In this document: piece after piece, positions 25,620 to 33,193 of the stretch
How the letters are laid out: the number at the start of each line of letters is the position of its first letter
Numbering within the stretch: position 1 is the first letter of the stretch
Source of the DNA: an uncultured Prevotellaceae bacterium
Lineage (GTDB): Bacteria > Bacteroidota > Bacteroidia > Bacteroidales > Bacteroidaceae
Assembly: GCA_902784565.1 (NCBI GenBank)
Contig: CACZVE010000012.1
Location: forward strand, 1 to 64,000
Direction of reading: 5' to 3'
DNA: 64,000 nt
Program-made: the position numbers and the translations under genes
The notes under the pieces: model-generated
What the model saw: only the letters and a program-made list of their open reading frames with translations
Database searches by the model: none
Told to the model about the DNA's origin: nothing

Positions 25620-27755
25620 ATGGATCATAGAATGAAGAAGATTCTGACAGTGGTACTGCTGGCTATGTATGCGGCAGTGGCTGTCGAGGCGCAGACAGAC
25701 AACAATCTTTGGCGTTCTGACAGCATTCAGGAAATTGTTGTGACAGGTACTGGTACCCAGCACCTGCTTAAAGATGCTCCCGTACAGACGGAGGTCATCA
25801 GCCATCGACAACTGCAACAATATGCTGGTAAAAATATCGAAGACATCCTCTCAGGACTGACAGCCAGTTTTGATTTCAGCGAGAACGACATGAGTTCCCG
25901 TCTGCAAATGAACGGCCTGGGAAATTCGTATGTGCTGATACTGATTGATGGACGCAGACTGCATGGTGACAATGGCGGAGAAAATGACCTCTCACTTATC
26001 GACCCGCACAACATCGAGAAGATTGAGATTGTGAAGGGTGCCTCAAGTGCGCTCTACGGCTCTGATGCCATCGCAGGTGTAATCAATATCATCACCAAGA
26101 AGCATCGTGAACAGGGAGTGATGTTGGAAAACACCTCGCGTTTCGGTTCGTATGGTGACATCCGACAGCACAATGGCATCGCCCTAAACTTCGGCAGACT
26201 GTCGAGTTATACCAATTTCCAGTTACAGCATTCCGACGGTTGGCAGAACACCGCCGAGGAAGCACCTTCTCAGACAGAGTATCATATCACGGACTCCCGT
26301 AATCAAACCGTGAACCGTCATACCAACTGGCAACTGGCAGAGCATCTTACTTATCAACTAACGCCACAAATAGAACTCTATGCCGACGGCAGCATCTACT
26401 GGAAACGTATCTACCGTCCCTGTGGACATCATCCTGGTGTCGATGTGAAGACTTGGGACTTGCAGTACGACAATGCCTCGGCATCGGTTGGAGGGAAATG
26501 GAAACTCAACAACACAGACGTCATCACCCTTGATGCCGAATGGAAAAAGCATGCCTACAACTATGTCTATACCGACACCACCCTGACTGATGGCTACGTG
26601 AACGGGCGTTTCACCAATTACTACCCCTATTTCCCTGACGACAAGGAGTTGCAGAGTGACCAGCGTCTGACGAACATCTCTTTGAAGGGTGTCTTCTCGT
26701 TGCCATACGAACAACGTCTCAGTGCAGGACTCGAATACCGTTACGACTGGTTGAAGGCTCCCATGCGCGTAGCAGGCGGGAAGGCGACAGATAATACAGA
26801 AGCCATCTATCTGCAAGACGAACTGGAACTGCTGAATCCGTTGTATATCACCGCAGGTCTCCGTCTGACAAGAAACGAGGGTTTCGGATTTCGTCTGACA
26901 CCGAAAGTGTCTGCCATGCTGAAACTCGGCGACCTGCGATTGAGAGCCACCTGGAGTCAGGGATACAAGACCCCTACCCCCAAGGAACTGCACTATCAGT
27001 ATATCAAGAACATGAACGGCGTGTACCTCTATCTCGGCAATACCGACCTCAAGGCACAGCACTCTAACTACTATGGTGTGAGTGCAGAATATAGCATCGG
27101 ACATCTGACCCTGACCCTCGCCCCATATTATAATAAGGTGTACGACATGATTACCCTTGTCACCATACCCACCAAGCAGGCACCAGGCGATCTGATTACG
27201 AAATACGACCCGATGCGAGTGCGCCAGTATCAGAACATGGAGGATGCCAAGACATACGGGCTCGACTTCACCGTGCGCTATCAGGGACGCCACTTCACGG
27301 CAGGCGGTTCGTATAGTTACCTGGATACAGAAGCCAACCAATATGACAGTGAAAAGGATGTGATGCAACGTGTCACTATCGACGGCATGGCTCATCACAA
27401 GGCGAATGTCTATGCCACTTGGAGTCATGACTTTTCCAAGCATTACCAGTTAGGCATCGGCATCTATGGTCGCCTTTCAAGTAAACGGTATTATCAGATT
27501 GACGGCGACGGAAAAGGCTGTCAACTTTGGAGACTCTCCACCTCACATCAGTTTGGTAAGAACTATCGCATTGAGGCTGGCATCGACAATATCTTCAACT
27601 ATTGTGACCGTACTCCTCACGGTCTGCACCTCGGCACCACCACTCCGGGTCGCACCGTCTATGCCTCACTGACTGTGCGCTTCAACGAAGGCAAAAAACT
27701 TACAAACAAATATAACATGTCTAATTTTAATTCAAAAGAAAATGAAACAGATTAA
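25620..27755 (+). CDS. btuB: TonB-dependent receptor, BtuB type
   Basis: An outer-membrane receptor of 711 residues (707 if ATG 25632 is used, which gives the cleaner signal peptide MKKILTVVLLAMYAAVAVEA). The plug domain covers about 35-150, with the TonB-box-like EIVVTGTG and the motif SALYGSDAIAGVINII. A 22-strand barrel follows, and the C terminus is hydrophobic (TVYASLTVRF plus a short tail). The cobalamin riboswitch directly upstream supports corrinoid uptake. The next gene starts 14 bp before this stop, so translation is coupled. A second receptor of the same type is three genes along. Confidence 0.92.
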   Translation: MDHRMKKILTVVLLAMYAAVAVEAQTDNNLWRSDSIQEIVVTGTGTQHLLKDAPVQTEVISHRQLQQYAGKNIEDILSGLTASFDFSENDMSSRLQMNGLGNSYVLILIDGRRLHGDNGGENDLSLIDPHNIEKIEIVKGASSALYGSDAIAGVINIITKKHREQGVMLENTSRFGSYGDIRQHNGIALNFGRLSSYTNFQLQHSDGWQNTAEEAPSQTEYHITDSRNQTVNRHTNWQLAEHLTYQLTPQIELYADGSIYWKRIYRPCGHHPGVDVKTWDLQYDNASASVGGKWKLNNTDVITLDAEWKKHAYNYVYTDTTLTDGYVNGRFTNYYPYFPDDKELQSDQRLTNISLKGVFSLPYEQRLSAGLEYRYDWLKAPMRVAGGKATDNTEAIYLQDELELLNPLYITAGLRLTRNEGFGFRLTPKVSAMLKLGDLRLRATWSQGYKTPTPKELHYQYIKNMNGVYLYLGNTDLKAQHSNYYGVSAEYSIGHLTLTLAPYYNKVYDMITLVTIPTKQAPGDLITKYDPMRVRQYQNMEDAKTYGLDFTVRYQGRHFTAGGSYSYLDTEANQYDSEKDVMQRVTIDGMAHHKANVYATWSHDFSKHYQLGIGIYGRLSSKRYYQIDGDGKGCQLWRLSTSHQFGKNYRIEAGIDNIFNYCDRTPHGLHLGTTTPGRTVYASLTVRFNEGKKLTNKYNMSNFNSKENETD

Positions 27756-28929
27756 GTTTTTGATGCTGGCCATGATGGCTTTCGTAGCCAGCGCAATGTT
27801 CATTGCATGTAGTAACGACGATGATGATGACAATGGCGACAAGGGTAGCGCGCCTACGACGCAATCCAACTATGACCGCTATCAGCAGGCTGTTAATGAG
27901 ACCGTGAATAAACAGAAGAAGAGCAACAAGGTGATCCTGCTTGTGGCCTTCGGTTCTACTTGGGAGCAGGCCTATGATACCTTCGACAAGGTTGTCGACG
28001 ACTACAAGGCTCAGTTCTCTGGCTGGGATGTATATCTCTCTTTCTCTTCAGCCATTTGTATCAACAACGCCCGTGCTGGTGAGAATGTTGATCCAAAGGA
28101 CTACTACGATCCTGAGCACTGGCTCACTGCCATTGGTCAGGCTGGCTATCAGCAGGTAGTGGTACAGTCGCTGCAGGTGATCCCTGGTGAGGAGTATCGT
28201 CGTGTACGCGACAGCTATGTGAAGGACTTCATGAACAACCGTAATGGCGACTTCAGCGATGAATATATGAAGAGCCTCGACCGCCAGGTTGTAGTGGGTA
28301 CCCCGCTGATGGCTGAGGAGAGCGACGCTAAGACACTTGCTACCACGCTGAACAACGAAGCTGATATCAAGGCAGCTGTCTCTCAGGGTATCGTTGCTTT
28401 CATGGGTCATGGTAATCCTGAGGGCTACGACTACTACGGTGGTAACATACGCTATCTGCAGCTCGAGAGTTATCTCCGCAATATCAGCCAGAATTACTAC
28501 GTAGGTACTGTTGACATGGATGAGACCTACGCTGAGGATGTGCTGAGTCATATTAAAGGCGGACGCTATGACTATACGGTTGGTGCCATGGGTTATACTG
28601 TCAATTATGAGAGAAACAACGTTAAGCAGGCCCAGCTCTTCGTGCTGATGAGTATCGCTGGTGACCACGCTCACAACGATATGGCCGATGATGAGGACGA
28701 GGAGAGCTGGTACTCTCTGTTCAATGCCGATGGTATTGCTACTGAGGCCTACGAGACCAACTTCACAGAGGCTTGCTGGAAGAAATACAAAAGCGGTGAG
28801 GAGTATATCCCTGGACTCGCAGAGCGCAGTGCCGTACGTAAACTGTGGATGAACCACACCAGTGAGGCCATTGCCAGACTCGGCACTGACGAGGCTCTCT
28901 CTACTCCGACCACGGCTCCGGAAGAGTAA
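27742..28929 (+). CDS. Lipid-anchored CbiK-like chelatase, probably surface exposed
   Basis: A 395-residue lipoprotein whose body (about 55-370) aligns with sirohydrochlorin cobaltochelatase CbiK. Segments seen are ILLVAFGSTWEQAYDTFDK, VVVQSLQVIPGEEY, AFMGHGNPEGY, YVGTVDMDETY and SIAGDHAHNDMADD. Compared with Salmonella CbiK as I recall it, the two histidines in MGHG and GDHA are kept. The glutamate in VGAVES is an Asp here, and SLH reads SLQ. The lipid cysteine (FIACS) is followed by NDDDDDN, which fits the acidic lipoprotein export signal for surface display. An insertion of acidic residues (DDEDEESW) lies near 305. It sits between two TonB receptors under a cobalamin riboswitch. An extracellular metal-chelatase or corrinoid-binding role is inference. 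Confidence 0.85.
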   Translation: MKQIKFLMLAMMAFVASAMFIACSNDDDDDNGDKGSAPTTQSNYDRYQQAVNETVNKQKKSNKVILLVAFGSTWEQAYDTFDKVVDDYKAQFSGWDVYLSFSSAICINNARAGENVDPKDYYDPEHWLTAIGQAGYQQVVVQSLQVIPGEEYRRVRDSYVKDFMNNRNGDFSDEYMKSLDRQVVVGTPLMAEESDAKTLATTLNNEADIKAAVSQGIVAFMGHGNPEGYDYYGGNIRYLQLESYLRNISQNYYVGTVDMDETYAEDVLSHIKGGRYDYTVGAMGYTVNYERNNVKQAQLFVLMSIAGDHAHNDMADDEDEESWYSLFNADGIATEAYETNFTEACWKKYKSGEEYIPGLAERSAVRKLWMNHTSEAIARLGTDEALSTPTTAPEE

Positions 28930-31053
28930 ATGATTATAAATTCTTTTTACGTGTATTATTATATAAGTTTGTGTAAGGAGGTGCTGTCGAGAGACAGCAT
29001 CTTCCTCCTTTTGTTTATCCTAGGCAACATCCCTGCACAGGCACAGATCCATAAAATGGAAAGGCGCGACTCGTCGATGAAGAGCCGTTCGTATAACCTG
29101 AATCCCGTAGTAGTTACCGGTTCTGGTCACCACCAGCGACTGAAAAGCACAGCCACGCCTGTCCGCGTACTCAGCAGTCAGGAGATACAAGAACAAGGTA
29201 TCTCAACCTTCGACGGGGCATTGACGCGTATGATGCCACAAGCCTCCATGGCTCCCAACTCCATGGGAACATTCCTGCGTCTGAACGGACTTGGCAACAA
29301 ATATATCCTCATTCTCATCAACGGTCAGAAACTCTCTGGTGACATCTCTAACAATGTCGATCTGAACCGTATTAACATGGCACGTGTAAAACGTATCGAG
29401 GTGCTCGACGGAGCAGCCTCATCACTCTACGGTTCCGATGCCATCGCAGGTGTGATCAATATCATCACAGACCAACCGACACAAAACCTTATCAGTGTCA
29501 CTTCCGACACAAGGATCTCCGGACACGGACAGTTCACGGAGAATGTCAGTCTTGACATCTATACGAACGGCTTCGGCTCATACACCTCATTCAGCAGAGA
29601 CCAGGCCGACAGTTATCAGAACAATGACTTAGAATACGTCAAAGGTTCAGAAACAGAGACACAACAAACGATAGCCCCGTTCTTTACCGGTTATCGCGCC
29701 AATATCCTCGGACAGAAATTCACCTACGCCCCCAATCAGCGCCTGGCACTGAATGCGGGCATAGACTATTCATATAAGATCACGGATCGTCCCGAAACCC
29801 GTCAAGACATCACTGGCGGTACCGACTACGAGATGCGCTACAAGGGACTGCGCTGGAATGTGGGCGGCATCTATAAATTCACAAGCAGGAACTCCTTACA
29901 GGCAGACTTCACCGTAGACCGTTTCCGCTACGGTAAGGAATATGATGTAGAAACCAAGGACTACGCCGTCGGCGACTATGTACAATCCAAGAAACAGCGT
30001 ACCATGGAAGGAGAACTGAAAGCCATCTTAGGTTTCAATAACCAGTCCACTACCATCTTTGGTGCCGACTGGCGCAAGGACTATCTGACAGCCACCTCTG
30101 GCAATATCGACCAGAGTGTCCATACCCTGGCAGCATACGCCCAACACGAACAGAAACTCTTCAAGGATTTCACTGCCACTATCGGACTGCGACTCACCCA
30201 TCATAAGACCTTCAACAACCACCTGACACCCAAGACCACGCTGATGTACGCCCCGGGGAATTTCCGTTTCCGGGCCACCTACTCTACCGGTTTCCGTGCG
30301 CCAGGTCTCGACGAACTCTATTACCACTACTTCTCCGTCAACCGTGGCAAGGCACAGATTAGTTTCGGCAACCAAGACCTGAAGCCGGAGAAGAGTCATT
30401 ACGTCGCCTTGAATGCCGAATACCGTACCCAGGTCATTGCCGTCAGTCTGACAGGTTATCTGAACCGTGTCAACGACATGGTGGTGAAACAGAACGTCAG
30501 CATCGATGAAGCCAGTCGGGAGATGTTGATGGCAGAATTCCCCGAGATGACGCAGGACCAGGCCGAAAAGATGGTGAGTTATGCGCTTTACCAGAACAGC
30601 GACAAAGGCGATGTGAAAGGCATCCAACTGAATGTCTCTGCAAATCTGTTCCGAGGCTTCAACCTCTCCACGAACTATGCCTACACCTATGCCCGTACCA
30701 AGAGCGACGAAACGTGGACGGTCTTGGAACGCAGCATCCGTCATGCCGCCACCATCACCGCCAACTATCACCATTCCTGGAACAGGTACGGACTGAACGT
30801 CAACCTCAACGGACGCTTGCTGTCAAAGACCTATTATACCGGTACCTACGAGGATGCACCCGGTTTTGGTCTCTGGAACCTGAACACCACGCACACCTTC
30901 GACCTGGTGAAGTGGGCACTCCTCGAACCGAGCATCGGCATCGACAACCTGTTTAATAAAGTAGACCGTCGCATCGACTCCCCTACCCGTAAGTATGCTC
31001 TCTTCACCCCTGGTCGCATGCTGGTCATCGGATTGAAAGTAAAATTCAAATAG
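28930..31053 (+). CDS. TonB-dependent receptor (second, corrinoid or tetrapyrrole operon)
   Basis: A 707-residue outer-membrane receptor with a TonB-box-like VVVTGSG, plug motif SSLYGSDAIAGVINII and a barrel ending in MLVIGLKVKFK. It is similar in design to the btuB product upstream but clearly diverged. The start is uncertain. ATG 28930 follows the chelatase stop directly, while GTG 28981 would give a shorter signal peptide. The hydrophobic core IFLLLFILGNIPAQAQ is the likely signal sequence in either case. A terminator-like hairpin (28975-29010) lies inside this 5' coding part. It could import a different corrinoid or tetrapyrrole from the first receptor. Confidence 0.88.
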   Translation: MIINSFYVYYYISLCKEVLSRDSIFLLLFILGNIPAQAQIHKMERRDSSMKSRSYNLNPVVVTGSGHHQRLKSTATPVRVLSSQEIQEQGISTFDGALTRMMPQASMAPNSMGTFLRLNGLGNKYILILINGQKLSGDISNNVDLNRINMARVKRIEVLDGAASSLYGSDAIAGVINIITDQPTQNLISVTSDTRISGHGQFTENVSLDIYTNGFGSYTSFSRDQADSYQNNDLEYVKGSETETQQTIAPFFTGYRANILGQKFTYAPNQRLALNAGIDYSYKITDRPETRQDITGGTDYEMRYKGLRWNVGGIYKFTSRNSLQADFTVDRFRYGKEYDVETKDYAVGDYVQSKKQRTMEGELKAILGFNNQSTTIFGADWRKDYLTATSGNIDQSVHTLAAYAQHEQKLFKDFTATIGLRLTHHKTFNNHLTPKTTLMYAPGNFRFRATYSTGFRAPGLDELYYHYFSVNRGKAQISFGNQDLKPEKSHYVALNAEYRTQVIAVSLTGYLNRVNDMVVKQNVSIDEASREMLMAEFPEMTQDQAEKMVSYALYQNSDKGDVKGIQLNVSANLFRGFNLSTNYAYTYARTKSDETWTVLERSIRHAATITANYHHSWNRYGLNVNLNGRLLSKTYYTGTYEDAPGFGLWNLNTTHTFDLVKWALLEPSIGIDNLFNKVDRRIDSPTRKYALFTPGRMLVIGLKVKFK
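28975..29013 (+). terminator. Terminator-like hairpin at the start of the second TonB receptor gene
   Basis: AAGGAGG (28975-28981) pairs with CCTCCTT (29004-29010), and TGCTGTC (28982-28988) pairs with GACAGCA (28993-28999), with loop GAGA and a 4-base bulge; TTTTG follows. It may attenuate transcription between the chelatase and the second receptor. Confidence 0.6.
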
Positions 31054-31055
31054 AT

Positions 31056-32162
31056 ATGAGAAGAATTATATATGTAATAACAGCCCTTGTGCTCTGTGCC
31101 TGTGCCGGCAAGAACGGCACCACCTCTGGACAGAGTGACACAACAACAGACTCTCTTGTGGAGGTGTCTGTGAAATATGCCACAGGCTTTACCGTCCGCG
31201 ACTCGGCAGATGTCCGTTTCGTGGAAGTCGGAAAAAAAGATCGTTTTGCCTTGGTGCATTCCGACGACACGCCAGTACCCGCCGATTATATAAAGGTCCG
31301 TGTACCTATTTATAATACCATCTGCATGACGGCCCTGCAACTATCTAATTTTACCGTGCTCAATGCCCATGATGTGGTGAAGGGCATTACCAGCACCAAG
31401 AATCTGTTTAATCAGGACATCCTGCAACGGGTCAAGTACGAACAGATCGTGAAGATCGGTATGGAGGGTAATTTCGATACGGAACTTGTTCTTGCCGCCA
31501 ATCCGAATGTCATCTTCATCTCACCCTCGAAGCGCGGCGGTTACGATGCCATCAAAGAGACAGGTATCACCCTCGTTCCCCATTTAGGCTACAAGGAACT
31601 CGACCCATTGGGTCAGGCCGAATGGATCAAGTTCGTAGGGATGTTCATTGGCAAGGAGAAAGAAGCCAATGAGGTCTTCGCCGGTATCGAAAAGAGATAC
31701 TTTGATCTGAAAGAGGCGGCATCCGCAGTATCTTTCAGACCCACCGTCTTTTCTGGCGAGATGCACTATGGCAACTGGCACGCCGTGGGCGGAAAGAACT
31801 ATCTGGCGCAGATTTTCCGTGATGCCGGAGCCGACTATGTCATCAACGACGACGAGACATCTGGCGAGGATCTGGAGTTTGAGAAGATGTACGCCCTCGC
31901 TGCCAATGCCGACTACTGGCGCATCCTGAACAGTTTCCCCGACGATTTCAGTTACGAGGCACTGAAAGCCTCCGAACCCCGCAACGCCCTCTTCAAGGCA
32001 TTCAAAGAGAAGAAGGTCATCTACTGTAACATGAAACAGCAGCCTTACTACGAGATTACTCCCGTCCAACCCGACGTACTCCTGAAGGATTTCGTGGCCA
32101 TCTTCCATCCCGAACTCGTCGAACCTGATTACCAACCCACATACTACAGATTACTAGAATAA
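31056..32162 (+). CDS. btuF: Corrinoid ABC transporter substrate-binding lipoprotein, BtuF type
   Basis: A 368-residue periplasmic binding protein of the BtuF/FhuD class. A lipoprotein signal ends at ALVLCAC. It is followed by a neutral, Gly/Ser/Thr-rich linker without an acidic export signal, so it should stay at the inner face or in the periplasm. The class III binding-protein fold is suggested by VPIYNTICMTALQLSNF, IVKIGMEGNFDTELVLAANP, LGYKELDPLGQAEWIKFVG and the late HPELVEP. It starts 2 bp after the second TonB receptor and 2 bp before the permease. Corrinoid specificity comes from the riboswitch and neighbours; a siderophore ligand is the alternative. Confidence 0.87.
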   Translation: MRRIIYVITALVLCACAGKNGTTSGQSDTTTDSLVEVSVKYATGFTVRDSADVRFVEVGKKDRFALVHSDDTPVPADYIKVRVPIYNTICMTALQLSNFTVLNAHDVVKGITSTKNLFNQDILQRVKYEQIVKIGMEGNFDTELVLAANPNVIFISPSKRGGYDAIKETGITLVPHLGYKELDPLGQAEWIKFVGMFIGKEKEANEVFAGIEKRYFDLKEAASAVSFRPTVFSGEMHYGNWHAVGGKNYLAQIFRDAGADYVINDDETSGEDLEFEKMYALAANADYWRILNSFPDDFSYEALKASEPRNALFKAFKEKKVIYCNMKQQPYYEITPVQPDVLLKDFVAIFHPELVEPDYQPTYYRLLE

Positions 32163-32164
32163 AA

Positions 32165-33190
32165 ATGAGACTCTCCAGGTTTATCACCCTCGTCGTTTCC
32201 ATCATCGTCCTGATGATTGTCAATATGCTCATCGGCTCCGTCAGGATTCCTGTGGCCGATGTCTGTCGCATCCTTCTGGGTGATGACACCAACGAGATAT
32301 GGACGAACATCATCCTCCAGTCCCGTCTGCCGCAGGCACTCACCGCCATCGTTGCTGGTGCAGGACTCGCCGTCAGTGGTCTCCAGATGCAGACTGTCTT
32401 CCGTAATCCGTTAGCAGGTCCCTCCGTGTTGGGTATCTCCAACGGCTCTGCCCTCGGTGTAGCCTTTGTGGTACTACTCTCCGGCAGAATCGGTGGTGTG
32501 GCTCTTTCGCGTCTGGGTTATCTCGGTGATGCCGCCATGAGTGTGGCAGCCATCGTCGGAGCCCTCGCTGTGATGCTGCTCATCCTCTGGGTATCGCAGA
32601 AGGTAAAGGGCAACGTCACCCTGTTGATCATTGGTGTGATGATCGGTTATCTGGCCAATGCCATTATCGGTGTACTGAAGTTCCTGTCACCCGAAGAGGA
32701 TGTCAAGGCATTCGTGGTCTGGGGCCTCGGTTCGTTCTCCCGCGTCAGTGGCGACGAGATGATTCTCTTCGTAGTACTGATGTGTATCCTTCTGCCATTG
32801 GCCTGCTTGTTGATTAAGTCCATGAACCTCCTGTTACTTGGAGACCGCTATGCCGCTAACCTCGGTTTGAACATCCGTCGTGCCCGCATGTTGGTCATCA
32901 TATCTTCGGGAGTCCTGGTGGCTATTGTCACCGCCTACTGCGGCCCGATTATGTTTATCGGTCTCGCCGTACCTCATTTGGCCCGTGCCATCTTCCGCAC
33001 CTCCGATCACGCCATCCTGATGCCAGCCACCGCTCTCTGCGGCGCTGTCCTTGCACTGGTCTGTAACCTCATCGCCCGTATGCCTGGCTTCGAGGGTGCT
33101 CTCCCCGTCAACAGCGTCACTGCCCTCGTCGGTGCCCCCGTGATAGCAATGGTGCTCTTCCGCCGTAGAAAGGAAGATGCAGGAGAATAA
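32165..33190 (+). CDS. btuC: Corrinoid ABC transporter permease, BtuC/FecCD type
   Basis: A 341-residue inner-membrane permease of the FecCD/BtuC family with about ten spans. Signatures are SRLPQALTAIVAGAGLAVSG, NPLAGPSVLGISNGSALG, the cytoplasmic coupling region LGDRYAANLGLNIRRAR and GPIMFIGLAVPHLAR. It is the last gene of the uptake operon. The ATPase subunit (BtuD) that such permeases need is not downstream; the next gene converges with only 3 bp between stops. The pump must therefore use an ATPase from elsewhere in the genome. Confidence 0.92.
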   Translation: MRLSRFITLVVSIIVLMIVNMLIGSVRIPVADVCRILLGDDTNEIWTNIILQSRLPQALTAIVAGAGLAVSGLQMQTVFRNPLAGPSVLGISNGSALGVAFVVLLSGRIGGVALSRLGYLGDAAMSVAAIVGALAVMLLILWVSQKVKGNVTLLIIGVMIGYLANAIIGVLKFLSPEEDVKAFVVWGLGSFSRVSGDEMILFVVLMCILLPLACLLIKSMNLLLLGDRYAANLGLNIRRARMLVIISSGVLVAIVTAYCGPIMFIGLAVPHLARAIFRTSDHAILMPATALCGAVLALVCNLIARMPGFEGALPVNSVTALVGAPVIAMVLFRRRKEDAGE

Positions 33191-33193
33191 TCT

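Noticed and set aside
26358-27443. Long open frame (361 residues) antisense to the first TonB receptor
   Set aside because: The receptor plug and barrel signatures on the plus strand explain the region.
28930-29060. Frameshift or truncation at the start of the second TonB receptor
   Set aside because: The frame is open and a good hydrophobic signal core (FLLLFILGNIPAQAQ) follows the hairpin; only the exact start codon is uncertain.
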